From contig CAMJTE010000006.1 of assembly GCA_946408655.1 (NCBI GenBank), positions 1-36,724 on the forward strand: a stretch of DNA of 36,724 nt. The letters are read 5' to 3'. Position numbers and translations under genes: made by a program. Shown here one piece after another: positions 18,312-29,082 of the stretch (within the stretch, counting starts at the first letter, position 1; each line of letters begins with the position of its first letter). The notes under the pieces were generated by a model. It did not search any database. It had not been told where the DNA came from and saw only the letters and a program-made list of their open reading frames with translations. The DNA comes from an uncultured Caryophanales bacterium (lineage in GTDB: Bacteria; Bacillota_I; Bacilli_A; RF39; UBA660).

Positions 18312-20078
18312 CTACTCTAATACTGCTTTTATTCTTCTAACACCTGCACTACTAGCTTCTTCTTTTTTTATTTTAAAGTGTCCTAGTTCTTTAGTGTTTT
18401 TAACATGAGGTCCTCCACATATTTCCATAGATACATCTCCAATTTTATATACATTAACAATATCTGGATATTTATCTATAAATTCATGTTCTGCGCCTAT
18501 CTCTACTGCTTTTTGTTTGGGCATTTCTTCTTTTGTAACAACAAGTTCTTCACCAATCCATTTATTAACTAGATTTTCAACTTGTTCTTTTTCTTCCGTA
18601 GTTAACTTATGATCACATGAAAAATCAAAACGCATTCTTTCAGCTGTAATATTAGAACCTTTTTGATGACAATCAGGTGATACTACAACTTTTAAAGCAG
18701 CATTTAGAAGGTGTGTTGCGGTATGATATTTAGTTTCAACCTCACCACTTGATGCAAGACCACCTTTAAACTTTCCTGCAGATGCTGTTCTTGATAATTC
18801 TTGATGTTTTTTAAATCTTTCTTTAAATCCTTCTACATCAACTTCTAAATTATTATCTTTAGCAAGTTCTTCCGTTAATTCAATTGGAAATCCATAAGTA
18901 TCATATAATCTAAATGCAACTGTTGCATCAATCATATTACCTTCTAAATTTCTTGTTGCCTTTTCAAACTCTCTTAATCCTTTTTCTAATGTACGATTAA
19001 ATTTAACTTTCTCATCACGAAGAACTGTAAGTACAACATCTTTATTCTCTTCTAATTCCTTATAATACTTCTTATACTCATCGATGATTGCAAGAGCAAT
19101 AACACTTTCAAAGTCACTATTAATATCTATTTCAAGTTTTTTTGCATGTCTAATTGCTCTTCTTATTAGTCTTCTTAAAATATATCCTTGATCAGTATTA
19201 CTTGGTTTTATTGATGCATAATCAGCTGAAATAAATACTGCAGTACGCATATGATCAGCAATAATACGCATGCTTTTCTCATTACCAACATAGTTTTTAT
19301 TAGATACATCTTCTATCTTTTTAATAATATTAGTCCAAATACTAGATTTATAGTTATCATCTACTCCTTCTAATACTGCTTGAACTCTCTCAAGTCCCAT
19401 ACCTGTATCAACATTTTTACGAGGTAGTTGTGAAAATGTATTATCAGGATTATGCATATATTCCATAAATACATTATTCCAAATCTCAACCCAATTATCA
19501 TCTTCTGGATCAAAAACTTTAGGCACATCTCCATCTGTTCTATAATAGAATATCTCTGTATCAGGTCCGCAAGGTCCAGTTAATTCCATATTAGGCCACC
19601 AGTTATTAGACTCATCCATATAAGCAATATGATCCTTACTTATACCAAGACTCTCCCAAAGTTTAGCAGAATACTTATCTGCATCAACTAAATCATTTCC
19701 TCTAAACACAGTAACTGCAAGTCTATCTGGATTAATTTTTAAAACATCTGTTAAAAATTCATAACTCCATGTAATACTTTCTTTCTTAAAGTAATCACCT
19801 AAACTCCAATTACCAAGCATCTCAAAAAATGTATGATGTGTTTTATCTCCTACTTCATCTAAGTCATTAGTACGAATACATTTTTGATAATCACATAGTC
19901 TTGTACCAAGTGGATGCTTTTCCCCTTTTAAATAAGGAATTAATGGCTGCATTCCAGCTGTATTAAATAGTACTGATGGATCATTTTCTGGTACCACTGG
20001 ACTAGATGGAATTTGTACATGTCCCTTACTTACAAAGAAATCTATATATAAATCTCTTAATTTTACAACTTTATTCAC
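18312..20078 (-). CDS. alaS: Alanine--tRNA ligase, short form without the DHHA1/C-Ala domain
   Basis: NTAGMQPLIPYL, KCIRTNDLDEVG, THHTFFEMLGNWSLGDYFK, editing-domain HTATH and CGGPH; ends after the editing domain at 588 aa. Confidence 0.93.
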   Translation of the reverse strand: MNKVVKLRDLYIDFFVSKGHVQIPSSPVVPENDPSVLFNTAGMQPLIPYLKGEKHPLGTRLCDYQKCIRTNDLDEVGDKTHHTFFEMLGNWSLGDYFKKESITWSYEFLTDVLKINPDRLAVTVFRGNDLVDADKYSAKLWESLGISKDHIAYMDESNNWWPNMELTGPCGPDTEIFYYRTDGDVPKVFDPEDDNWVEIWNNVFMEYMHNPDNTFSQLPRKNVDTGMGLERVQAVLEGVDDNYKSSIWTNIIKKIEDVSNKNYVGNEKSMRIIADHMRTAVFISADYASIKPSNTDQGYILRRLIRRAIRHAKKLEIDINSDFESVIALAIIDEYKKYYKELEENKDVVLTVLRDEKVKFNRTLEKGLREFEKATRNLEGNMIDATVAFRLYDTYGFPIELTEELAKDNNLEVDVEGFKERFKKHQELSRTASAGKFKGGLASSGEVETKYHTATHLLNAALKVVVSPDCHQKGSNITAERMRFDFSCDHKLTTEEKEQVENLVNKWIGEELVVTKEEMPKQKAVEIGAEHEFIDKYPDIVNVYKIGDVSMEICGGPHVKNTKELGHFKIKKEEASSAGVRRIKAVLE

Positions 20079-20608
20079 TTTATCACCTTCATTAAATCAT
20101 TAATCTTTTTATTTAAATCTTCTATACTACCATCATTGATAATTTCATAATCAAAAGAATCATAGTCATCTAAATCAACCTCAGTTGAATGTTTTTTCTC
20201 ATCATCCGTAAGTCCACTATCAAAATTAGGTCTTACAACTTTGATTGCAACAACATTATCAAAATTTTCTTTAACACTATCTATTTCCACTTTAAATCTT
20301 GCATCTGATATCGTAATTACGTCAAAGTAATGTCTGTAAACCATTATATCACCAATCATTCTTTTTACAAAGAATAATGGATCTATTTTCTTTCTTATAA
20401 CTTCACTACCCAATTCTTGTAATAATTCTCTTGGTTTATCAGTATCATCACCATCCCAATTAGATATCTTTTTAGCATACTCTTTTATATAAGATGAAAA
20501 CTGTAAATTAATACTTTTAATACCTTTTTCACTATAATATTTTCTAATCATACTACACACTGTATCTTTACCTTGTCTAGCTTTACCACCTATTATAAAT
20601 ATTTTCAT
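20075..20608 (-). CDS. P-loop dNMP/adenylate-kinase-like protein
   Basis: IIGGKARQGKDT P-loop, DVITISDARF, length 177 aa. Confidence 0.7.
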   Translation of the reverse strand: MKIFIIGGKARQGKDTVCSMIRKYYSEKGIKSINLQFSSYIKEYAKKISNWDGDDTDKPRELLQELGSEVIRKKIDPLFFVKRMIGDIMVYRHYFDVITISDARFKVEIDSVKENFDNVVAIKVVRPNFDSGLTDDEKKHSTEVDLDDYDSFDYEIINDGSIEDLNKKINDLMKVIK

Positions 20609-21786
20609 TCTTCCTCCATAATTTCTTCATTATTACTAAATATATGTAATTTAGAATCAACAAACTCTACTATTACTTTACCAACACTAATTATAGGTGT
20701 AGATAAAAGCATACCAACTATACCAAAGAAATGGCCAAATACAAGTAATCCTACAATGATTGTAACAGGATGTAGTTTAGTAGTTTTACTCATCACTATT
20801 GGAGATAGTATGTTACCTTCTAATGTTTGAATTACAATAATTGATAAAGTTACTCCAATACCTACTCCCATTCCTTGAGAGAATGCAACTATAATAGCTG
20901 GTGCACCTCCGATATAAGGTCCAGCATAAGGAATAACATTCATTAAAGCACAAAATAATGCGAATAATAATGGAGACTTTAAACCTATAAGTGCAAAAGC
21001 AATAGAACATGCAACAAATATGATAGTTGCATCAAATAGTGCACCATTTACATAACCTCTTAAAGCTTTAGTGATTTTAGTTGCTAATGCTTTAGTTGAT
21101 TTGTGAAGCTTCTTTGGTACAAATATCATTAATGAATCTCCTACATTATTAAATCCAAGAAGTAAGAAGAAACCAATTAACATACCAAGCAAGAATGTGC
21201 CTGCACCTGCTATAAAACCTCTTACTATACCAACTATATGATTAGGTAAATCATTATAAATTCCGTTAGCGTAACTATTTGTAATAGATAATAATTTATC
21301 TTTTAAATCACTTGTATTAATTGCATCAATATTATTAAAATGTCCTAGTATCTTATCAATTATCGATTCAATATTAGTTATTATTTTAGGAACTAACTGT
21401 GAAAGATCTGATATCTGATTATAAGCAAGAGGAATAATACTATTAAGTATTAAATAGATAATCGCAATTAAAACTACATAGGATAATGATACTCCAATTA
21501 TCCTTCTAATACCTTTTTTCTGCATGTAATTAACAACCGGATTTAAAAGCCAAGCTATAACTATACCAATAAACAAAGGTGTTAATATGGATAATATATT
21601 TAATATTATCTTAAATACACTTAACTCTTTAAATACTCTAAGACAAATATATACTGCAAGAACAATAATAAGTACCAAAAACACATTAAGTATTTTTTTA
21701 CTTATCTTTAGTATATCATTTAAATCTTTATAATTAACTTTCCTCTTATTCATAATATTATCTTTAATATCTTTTAACTTTTGCAT
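20605..21786 (-). CDS. AI-2E family transporter / PerM-like permease
   Basis: Multiple TM helices; NVIPYAGPYIGGAPAII, GNILSPIVMSKTTKLHPVTIIVGLL. Confidence 0.93.
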   Translation of the reverse strand: MQKLKDIKDNIMNKRKVNYKDLNDILKISKKILNVFLVLIIVLAVYICLRVFKELSVFKIILNILSILTPLFIGIVIAWLLNPVVNYMQKKGIRRIIGVSLSYVVLIAIIYLILNSIIPLAYNQISDLSQLVPKIITNIESIIDKILGHFNNIDAINTSDLKDKLLSITNSYANGIYNDLPNHIVGIVRGFIAGAGTFLLGMLIGFFLLLGFNNVGDSLMIFVPKKLHKSTKALATKITKALRGYVNGALFDATIIFVACSIAFALIGLKSPLLFALFCALMNVIPYAGPYIGGAPAIIVAFSQGMGVGIGVTLSIIVIQTLEGNILSPIVMSKTTKLHPVTIIVGLLVFGHFFGIVGMLLSTPIISVGKVIVEFVDSKLHIFSNNEEIMEEE

Positions 21787-21858
21787 AAGCCCTCCTTATA
21801 CTCTTTTTATTTTTCATGTTAGTCTTCCGATTATATCTCTTTAAAAAATCTTAATTAA

Positions 21859-22872
21859 TTACTTAATATCCGCATTCTTCATATCCAATATAAACTTATC
21901 AAAATCAGATTCAAAAACTTTATCTTGAACAACTCTATATTTTTCAAATTCTGATAGTGCAAAACTTTCTGCAATCTTATGTGTTACTTTACCAGGGTTA
22001 TTAAGCACTTCTCTTCCATTAAATTCTAAAAAAACATCTAATCTTTTCTTCCAATCATCCATTGTCATTGGTATATGCCTTTCCGCTTGGTCTTCAGCAT
22101 AGTCTAAATACATTGTAACAATTCTTTCTAAAGATTTTAACTCTTCTTTTGTTAAATAATTTTTAGCAATCACAACATCAGATACCATTATTTTACCATT
22201 AGGAGAGTTTTTCCGGTTTGTAAGTCCCATGTTTTCTTTTTTATGATTCGCTCTTTTGACTATAACCTCAGCTGCAGTGTTTCCGTGAGTTGCATAATGC
22301 ATTTTATTTTGAACTGTTTTAAAGAATTCTTTTGTAATAGGTGAAGATACATTATAATCTAAGCTGGTTGCATATATATCAGTAATTTTCTGATAAAAAT
22401 TTCTTTCACTAATACGTATTTCCCTTATTTCTTGTAATAAATCATCAAAATAATTTTCGTTTAGAAAAGCACCATTTTTTAATCTTTCTTTATCTAAAGC
22501 ATATCCTTTAATAGTATAATTTTTTAAAACATTAATTGCCCACAATCTAAAATCAATTGCTCTTTTACTATTAACTTTAAATCCAACTGCAATAATAGCA
22601 TCTAAATTATAATATTTAGTTTTATAATTTTTACCATCTCGAGCAGTATGTAAGAAATCCTTACATACTGAATTTTTATCTAATTCATTATTTAAAATAT
22701 TATTAAGGTGCATAGTAATATTATTTCTTGTAGTTTCAAAAAGTTCAGCAATTAATTTTTGACTTAACCATACTGATTTATCATCAACTATTGCCTCAAT
22801 AGATTTTTCTTTTTTCTGTTTAGTAAATATTAAAAATTCTGCTGTCGAATTTCTTATTTGTAATGTTTGCAT
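21859..22872 (-). CDS. RhuM family protein
   Basis: VWLSQKLIAELFETTRNNITMHLNNIL, YNLDAIIAVGFKVNSKRAIDFRLWA, HYATHGNTAAEVI. Confidence 0.9.
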   Translation of the reverse strand: MQTLQIRNSTAEFLIFTKQKKEKSIEAIVDDKSVWLSQKLIAELFETTRNNITMHLNNILNNELDKNSVCKDFLHTARDGKNYKTKYYNLDAIIAVGFKVNSKRAIDFRLWAINVLKNYTIKGYALDKERLKNGAFLNENYFDDLLQEIREIRISERNFYQKITDIYATSLDYNVSSPITKEFFKTVQNKMHYATHGNTAAEVIVKRANHKKENMGLTNRKNSPNGKIMVSDVVIAKNYLTKEELKSLERIVTMYLDYAEDQAERHIPMTMDDWKKRLDVFLEFNGREVLNNPGKVTHKIAESFALSEFEKYRVVQDKVFESDFDKFILDMKNADIK

Positions 22873-22903
22873 GAAAACCTCCTGATTACATATAAATATA
22901 TGA

Positions 22904-23149
22904 CTATTTTGCTACACTATCTATTTCTTGTAATTCAAATCTATACTTTTGTTCTACATTTGGATATTTCTTATGATCTACTTCACTTAGAAACATATCA
23001 AGTGGTCTAATCCAAAGACTATAATCACCATATAATCTTCTATAAACAACATACTTTTCCTTTGTTTCAGAGTGATTTGCAACATCAACAACTAAATAAC
23101 AGTCGCCTTTAAAGTGTTTATAAACTCTATTTATCTCAATTTCTCTCAT
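22904..23149 (-). CDS. DUF1653-like protein
   Basis: [50 protein letters not shown]. Confidence 0.85.
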   Translation of the reverse strand: MREIEINRVYKHFKGDCYLVVDVANHSETKEKYVVYRRLYGDYSLWIRPLDMFLSEVDHKKYPNVEQKYRFELQEIDSVAK

Positions 23150-24156
23150 AACTCCTCCTCAATATCAATATGTAATTCGATATCTTCTTTAGTTGGTAAT
23201 TCTTTTAATAAATCAGTAGATAGTTTATCAAATATCTTATATTCACTTACACCAACTGGTTTATTTATATATTTAAGAGTATAATCAACTATTTTATCAC
23301 TTTTATCTTGACATAATATAATACCAATAGATGGATTATCATTACCATCTTTAACCTCTTCATCAAGTGCAGTAAGATAAAAAGCCATCTTACTTGCAAA
23401 TTCTGGCTTAAATTCTACGACTTTAAGCTCTACTGCTATATAACACTTTAATTTCACATGATAGAAAAGTAAATCAATATAAAAGTCATGATTATCAACA
23501 GTAATTTTATACTAGTTACCAACAAACGAAAAGCCAGTGCCCAATTCTAATAAAACATTCTTAAGTCTATCTAACATTTTATTTTCTAATTCTTTTTCTT
23601 TATAATCATTATTTAATTCAATCAAATCAAATACATATGAATCTTTCATTAGGTTGTCCGCTAAATCGCTATTTTGTTTTAAAGTAATTTCAAAATTATT
23701 ATGTTTAATACTCTTTACTTGCCTTGTATATAGATCTGTATCTATTTGATATATCAGAATACTTTTTGACCATCCCTCTATAATACACCTTTCCATATAC
23801 CATTTACGAATTTTAAAATCTTTTACCTTTTCAATAAGTTTTAGGTTATGTTTCCATGGTATTTTTGCACCTAGGTGCAAAAATTCATCTTTATCCTTAT
23901 ATTCTTCATAAAAAGCCTTCATATAATTTAAATTTCTTGCAGAAAAACCTTTTAAACTAGGAAAAGAAATTTTTAATTCTAAAGCAAGAGTATCTACAAA
24001 CTTATTTCCCCATTTAAAATTATCAGATATAGTTTTACCAATGTTATAATATAAATGAATTAATTTTGCATTAGCATCAGCCATTATATCTAATTGAGTC
24101 TTACTAACCATATTTTTAATATTATCTGTTATCTCTTTAATTGAATTATCTAGCAT
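23146..24156 (-). pseudogene. DUF1016/YhcG-type PDDEXK nuclease interrupted by one in-frame TAG
   Basis: ORFs 23512-24156 and 23146-23457 are in the same frame, separated by TAG (23512-23514) and 18 sense codons YKITVDNHDFYIDLLFYH. Confidence 0.85.
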
Positions 24157-24197
24157 ATTACCTCCAAGAAATTTACTGTATTTAATAGAAAAACGAC

Positions 24198-24740
24198 TTA
24201 CACACTCATTAAGTCTTTTTCTTTTTCTTTAAACTTTTCATCAACTATTTTGTTATATTTATTGATTAGCTCTTGTACATCATCTTGACCTGCTTTGATT
24301 TCATCTTCAGGAAGTTCTAACTTTTTAATATCATTATTCGCATCTTGACGAATATTTCTTAAAGCAATACGACAATCCTCTGCACATCCTTTTGCTTGTT
24401 TTACATATTCACGGCGAGTTTCTTCTGTAAGTGCAGGAATATTAAGAATAATAACCTCACCATTATTATTTGGAGTAAGACCTATATTTGCTTCATATAT
24501 TCCTTTTTCAATTGCTTGTAAACTACTTTTATCAAATGGTTTAATATGCATACTTCTTGCTTCTGGTACTGATATAGTTGCAAGTTGTTTTAAAGGTGTA
24601 GGCGCACCATAATAATTAACCATAACTGAATCTAATATTGCAGGATTAGCTCTACCTGCTCTAATATTATTAAATCTTTTTTCTAATGCCTCGATTGATT
24701 TATCCATTTCTAACTCTACATTCATTAATATTTCATCCAT
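24198..24740 (-). CDS. frr: Ribosome recycling factor
   Basis: NIRAGRANPAILD, YYGAPTPLKQLA, LTEETRREYVKQAK; start MDEILMNVE at 24740. Confidence 0.96.
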   Translation of the reverse strand: MDEILMNVELEMDKSIEALEKRFNNIRAGRANPAILDSVMVNYYGAPTPLKQLATISVPEARSMHIKPFDKSSLQAIEKGIYEANIGLTPNNNGEVIILNIPALTEETRREYVKQAKGCAEDCRIALRNIRQDANNDIKKLELPEDEIKAGQDDVQELINKYNKIVDEKFKEKEKDLMSV

Positions 24741-24742
24741 AT

Positions 24743-25399
24743 TTATTCTCCTATTCCATCTATACAATTATCAATTATAAACTTTTTTAACTCTTTATTA
24801 TCATTAGTTTCATAATACTTAATCAAATAAGTAAAATACTGCCCAATTAACTCAACAGGAACATTAATAATACCAAGTCCATTTTTAATAAATTCCTTAT
24901 TAGCTACTAAATTAGCAACTCTCTTATTACCATCTTGAAACATTTGACTTCTCTGTATCCAGCAAAACAGATTAATTGCCATATCTTGCTTATCACTATT
25001 TTTTAGAATTTCTTCAAGTTCAGATTCATAATCACATTCACAAGGTAATTTTGGTCTCCAAGATGTACCAGTGATACCTACTCCATGTTCTCTATAATCT
25101 CCAAGTGGATAAACATTCTGTCCTTTACATATTTCAAAATGAATTTTCTTTATATAATCAATTGTCAACTTATCATCTATAGTATTTATAACATACTCCC
25201 ATGCATCCTTTAAACCTTTAAGTTTAAGCATATTATCTACCGATATATGTCCATTATTAACATTGTTATAAAAATCTACCGTATCAGCAAATGTAACTGC
25301 AATACCTTCAAGATTCGCACTTTTATAAATATTATCTATTATTTTTCTTTTCGCAAAAAATATATTATCTTCTTTAGTCATATTATATAACTGTTTCAT
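24743..25399 (-). CDS. Fic/DOC family protein with non-canonical motif QMFQDGNKR
   Basis: YREHGVGITGTSWRP upstream of RSQMFQDGNKRVANL, which aligns with HPFxDGNxR. Confidence 0.83.
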   Translation of the reverse strand: MKQLYNMTKEDNIFFAKRKIIDNIYKSANLEGIAVTFADTVDFYNNVNNGHISVDNMLKLKGLKDAWEYVINTIDDKLTIDYIKKIHFEICKGQNVYPLGDYREHGVGITGTSWRPKLPCECDYESELEEILKNSDKQDMAINLFCWIQRSQMFQDGNKRVANLVANKEFIKNGLGIINVPVELIGQYFTYLIKYYETNDNKELKKFIIDNCIDGIGE

Positions 25400-25406
25400 A
25401 AACCAC

Positions 25407-26834
25407 CTAATATTGTATTCCCCATATTACATTATGCTTAGCATCACTACCACAACATACACATTTACCTGTAATTAATTTATCTTCAGTAATACATCTA
25501 GATTTACAACCACGAATCTCTTTAATCTTCTCTTCACATTCCTTTTTACCACACCAATCTGCTTTAATAAATCCAGGTTGTTTATTAAGTATTTCCTCCA
25601 TCTCAGTTAAGTTAGTTGCAGTAAATGTTAATTCATCACGTCTTTTTAAAGCTCGCTCATACATATCTTTTTGAATAGTATCAAGCAACTCTTTAGTGTA
25701 ACTTACATAATCAATATTACTATCTACTACTATCTTTTCTCTTGTATCACGACGTGCAAAAGTTACTTTATTTTCCTTTAAATCACGCGCACCAATCTCA
25801 ATCCTTACTGGTATCCCATTAACTTCAGCTTCGGCAAACTTGAATCCAGGTGATTTATCTGTTTTATCTATATAAGTAGTAATACCATTATTATTAAGTT
25901 CATCTTTTACTTTTTCGCATAAACTATCTACTTCATCACTGTTTCCAATTGGAATAATTACAACTTGTTTTGGAGCGATTTTTGGAGGTAATACAAGTCC
26001 ATAGTCATCGCTATGTACCATAATTAATCCACCAATCATTCTAGTAGTAGTCCCCCAAGATGTTTGATAAGCATATTCTAATTTATTATCTTTATTAGAA
26101 AACTTAACATCATATGCTTTTGAAAACTTCTGCCCAAAGTAATGAGAAGTTCCTGCTTGCAAAGCAACACCATTATACATTAATGCTTCATTAGTTATAG
26201 TATACTCTGCACCTGCAAATTTTTCTTTTTCTGTTTTTAATCCAGAAATAGAAGGTATTGCAAGTATTTCATGGAAGAACCATTTATATACCTCAGCCAT
26301 TTTTCTCGTTTCTTCTTCTGCTTCAATACTTGTTGCATGCATAGTATGACCTTCTTGCCATAAAAATTCACGACTTCTTAAAAATGGTCTTGTTTCACGC
26401 TCCCATCTTAATACATTACACCATTGATTATAAAGCATAGGTAAATCACGATAAGATGTAATATGAGTTTTATAGTAATCACAGAATAATGTTTCTGAAG
26501 TTGGTCTAATACATAATCTTTCTTCTAATTTTTTAGAACCACCTTGTGTTACCCAAGCAACCTCAGGAGCAAATCCTTCTACTAATTCTGATTCTTTTTT
26601 TAGTAAATTTTCTGGAATTAATAGCGGCATAGAAACATTGGTGTGTCCTAACTCCTTAAATTTCTTATCTAATATATCTTGCATCTTCTCCCAAATAGCA
26701 TACCCGTTAGGTTCAATTGCCATACATCCTTTAACAGATGTATAATCACAAAGATGTGCAGATCTAACTACATCAGTATACCATTTAGCAAAATCTTCAT
26801 CTCTTTTTGTAATACTTTTATTTTGAGCATTCAT
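25407..26834 (-). CDS. proS: Proline--tRNA ligase (eukaryote/archaeal-like type)
   Basis: DFAKWYTDVVRSAHLCDYTSVKGCMAI, RPTSETLFCDYYKTHI, RFLRSREFLWQEGHTMHA-like, C-terminal zinc-binding-like Cys residues. Confidence 0.95.
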   Translation of the reverse strand: MNAQNKSITKRDEDFAKWYTDVVRSAHLCDYTSVKGCMAIEPNGYAIWEKMQDILDKKFKELGHTNVSMPLLIPENLLKKESELVEGFAPEVAWVTQGGSKKLEERLCIRPTSETLFCDYYKTHITSYRDLPMLYNQWCNVLRWERETRPFLRSREFLWQEGHTMHATSIEAEEETRKMAEVYKWFFHEILAIPSISGLKTEKEKFAGAEYTITNEALMYNGVALQAGTSHYFGQKFSKAYDVKFSNKDNKLEYAYQTSWGTTTRMIGGLIMVHSDDYGLVLPPKIAPKQVVIIPIGNSDEVDSLCEKVKDELNNNGITTYIDKTDKSPGFKFAEAEVNGIPVRIEIGARDLKENKVTFARRDTREKIVVDSNIDYVSYTKELLDTIQKDMYERALKRRDELTFTATNLTEMEEILNKQPGFIKADWCGKKECEEKIKEIRGCKSRCITEDKLITGKCVCCGSDAKHNVIWGIQY

Positions 26835-26902
26835 AAATACCTCCTCAAGCTATATTGATTATATAATAAATAGTAAAAAATGTAAATTGTTTTAAAGAAA
26901 AA

Positions 26903-26918
26903 AGAAGCGATTGCTTCT
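26903..26918 (-). terminator. Intrinsic terminator downstream of the SpoIIP-like operon
   Basis: Minus strand AGAAGC-AATC-GCTTCT followed by TTTTTTC. Confidence 0.75.
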
Positions 26919-26945
26919 AACTAAAAATGAATAATTAAACAACTA

Positions 26946-27278
26946 CTACTCTTCTGCTAAACGCGCAATAGTATCAAAGAAACCAACTACTCCTTTATTA
27001 ACTAAAGTACTTACTCCATTTGAAATACTATAACCAGCATTAGATAACTTATTACTATAGTTTTTAGTTGTTGTAGTTGTATATTTAGTAAGATCTACTT
27101 TCTTGCCAGATTTAACATCATTTTCAAACTCTTTAATCTTTTCTTTAGTAAGACTCATTTTCTTATAATTTTGAAAATCCATATATCCAGATTTTTGTGA
27201 TGTATAAATTGTAATATAGGCAATAAATAAAAATATAAATATTACTTTAAATACTTGATTTTTCTTTTTATTACTCAT
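26946..27278 (-). CDS. Small membrane protein of unknown function
   Basis: Single N-terminal TM; overlaps the end of the SpoIIP-like gene. Confidence 0.7.
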   Translation of the reverse strand: MSNKKKNQVFKVIFIFLFIAYITIYTSQKSGYMDFQNYKKMSLTKEKIKEFENDVKSGKKVDLTKYTTTTTKNYSNKLSNAGYSISNGVSTLVNKGVVGFFDTIARLAEE

Positions 27279-28248
27279 TTATATACTCTCCTATAATTTC
27301 TACAAGTACATCTATTGTATTAGTAACCTCTTCTAAATTATTCTTATCACCTCCTAGTTCAATTAAAATAATATTATCTTTTAAATCTTGATTATATACT
27401 CCATTTACTCCGTATCCTTCTTTTTGTAATACTCCTCTAGATAGTGTAGGATATTTAGATGTTATTCTATCATTAATGCTACTTGCAACAGCTAGATTAG
27501 ACTGATATGTATCATACTCTTTACCTATTACAAACATTACTTTAGCATAGTTTTTAGAATCTATTGTTGTAGTAGATACATCTTTAGGTGTAGAATCTCT
27601 ATGCAGGTCAATAAATAATTTTACAGTAGGATATTTATCTAATGCAGGCTTTAAATAAAACCTACTTGCTTGATAAGACTTACTATAATCAAGTTTATTA
27701 TTATCTAAATAAGCAGTTATATCATCTTCCATAACTATTGTTTTAATACCCTTATTATTAAGCTTTTCTTGCATAATATGACTAGCCAAAAACACATTAG
27801 GTTGAACATTATAATCTTCCATATACTCTTTACTATATTCTTCTTTTTGATGAGAATTATATATATAAATAAGAGCATCATCACTTACTTTTTCATTTTT
27901 TTCTTCATTCTTATCTTTGCTAACTACAACACTTTCTTCTTTTACATCATCTTTATTCTTACTACCACTAGGAATTTCTTCTTTATAAACTGCTCTATTT
28001 ACTAACATATTACTTGGAGTATTAATTATATTTTCTTTAGCATAATCATAAAATTTACTAAATATATTTTCATCCTTTTTATCATAACTATACTTTCTAT
28101 CTAGAAACATAGAACTAATTACTAAATCTTTATGACGAGCAAATAAATTAGTAATGAACTTGAATATAAATATCGTAATTATTATTAATAATATCGCTTT
28201 AAATAGAGCCATCTTTTTTACTCTTCTTTTTGGTTTAAATCGTTGCAT
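27271..28248 (-). CDS. SpoIIP-like N-acetylmuramoyl-L-alanine amidase
   Basis: N-terminal TM, IYIYNSHQKEEY, FIDLHRDS, IGKEYDTYQSNL, IELGGDKN. Confidence 0.85.
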   Translation of the reverse strand: MQRFKPKRRVKKMALFKAILLIIITIFIFKFITNLFARHKDLVISSMFLDRKYSYDKKDENIFSKFYDYAKENIINTPSNMLVNRAVYKEEIPSGSKNKDDVKEESVVVSKDKNEEKNEKVSDDALIYIYNSHQKEEYSKEYMEDYNVQPNVFLASHIMQEKLNNKGIKTIVMEDDITAYLDNNKLDYSKSYQASRFYLKPALDKYPTVKLFIDLHRDSTPKDVSTTTIDSKNYAKVMFVIGKEYDTYQSNLAVASSINDRITSKYPTLSRGVLQKEGYGVNGVYNQDLKDNIILIELGGDKNNLEEVTNTIDVLVEIIGEYINE

Positions 28249-28310
28249 ATCATCACCATTTATAATATAATACAAATAAAATTAAAATTTTGTCATTTAA
28301 TGGAGGCTAC

Positions 28311-29066
28311 ATGAATATTAAAAAATACCTAAAAACATTTAAGATTGGCACTAAAACTATGTTTAAAGAATTCTTTAATAAAGAAACTAATAAAAGACAA
28401 AGAGCAAACATGTGGACATTTCAAAGATTAATTATCCCAATAGTTACTTTAATTACATCATTAATTGGTTTAATTAATGGAATAATACCTTTACTAATTC
28501 TTTCTAGCGCACTCATTGGTTATGGTGGACTTACTGATTATTTTGATGGTAAAGCAGCAAGAAAATACGGCGCAACAAGTGAGTATGGTAAATTACTTGA
28601 TCAAGTATGTGATAAATTTTTTGCTGGAATGGTTAGTATTTCTATTTCTATTATTAATCCAATATATATTCCAATAATTTTATTTGAACTTGGTATTGCA
28701 GGAGTGAATATGTTTTATAAGCATAAATATCCAAATATTAATGATAAAAGTTCTCTAATAGGCAGGATTAAACAATGGCCATTATTCTTAAGTTTATTTT
28801 TAGGTTTCTTATCACCAATAAATCAAGCGCTAAATATAATTACTACAATAATTGTATTAATAACTACATTACTTCAATCAGCAACACTAACAGAATATAC
28901 AATATCAAAATATAAACAAGCAAGTATTATTGATAGTAACAAAAAGAAAGTAATAAATATTCCTAAAGAAAAAAATAAAACTAATTCAAAAACAAAAATA
29001 ATAACTTATAAAAAAACATTAACTTATAAAAAATATAAAGTTAAAGTAAAAAAAAAAGATTACTAA
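28311..29066 (+). CDS. CDP-alcohol phosphatidyltransferase family protein
   Basis: GGLTDYFDGKAARKYGATSEYGKLLDQVCDK matches the DGx2ARx8Gx3Dx3D-type motif; SD tggagg before ATG. Confidence 0.88.
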   Translation: MNIKKYLKTFKIGTKTMFKEFFNKETNKRQRANMWTFQRLIIPIVTLITSLIGLINGIIPLLILSSALIGYGGLTDYFDGKAARKYGATSEYGKLLDQVCDKFFAGMVSISISIINPIYIPIILFELGIAGVNMFYKHKYPNINDKSSLIGRIKQWPLFLSLFLGFLSPINQALNIITTIIVLITTLLQSATLTEYTISKYKQASIIDSNKKKVINIPKEKNKTNSKTKIITYKKTLTYKKYKVKVKKKDY

Positions 29067-29082
29067 TCTTGGGTAATCTTTT
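29054..29082. terminator. Bidirectional terminator between convergent genes
   Basis: aaaagattac/gtaatctttt 10-bp stem, A run on the left, T run on the right. Confidence 0.7.

Noticed and set aside
20813-21010. 65-aa ORF inside the AI-2E transporter gene
   Set aside because: Alternative frame of a strong CDS
23512-23514. Amber codon reassignment as explanation for the split YhcG
   Set aside because: TAG ends other genes here normally (for example the prepilin at 17237 and the 10125 gene), so genome-wide reassignment is unlikely
27769-28005. Plus-strand Phe/Ile-rich ORF antisense to the SpoIIP-like gene
   Set aside because: Shadow ORF
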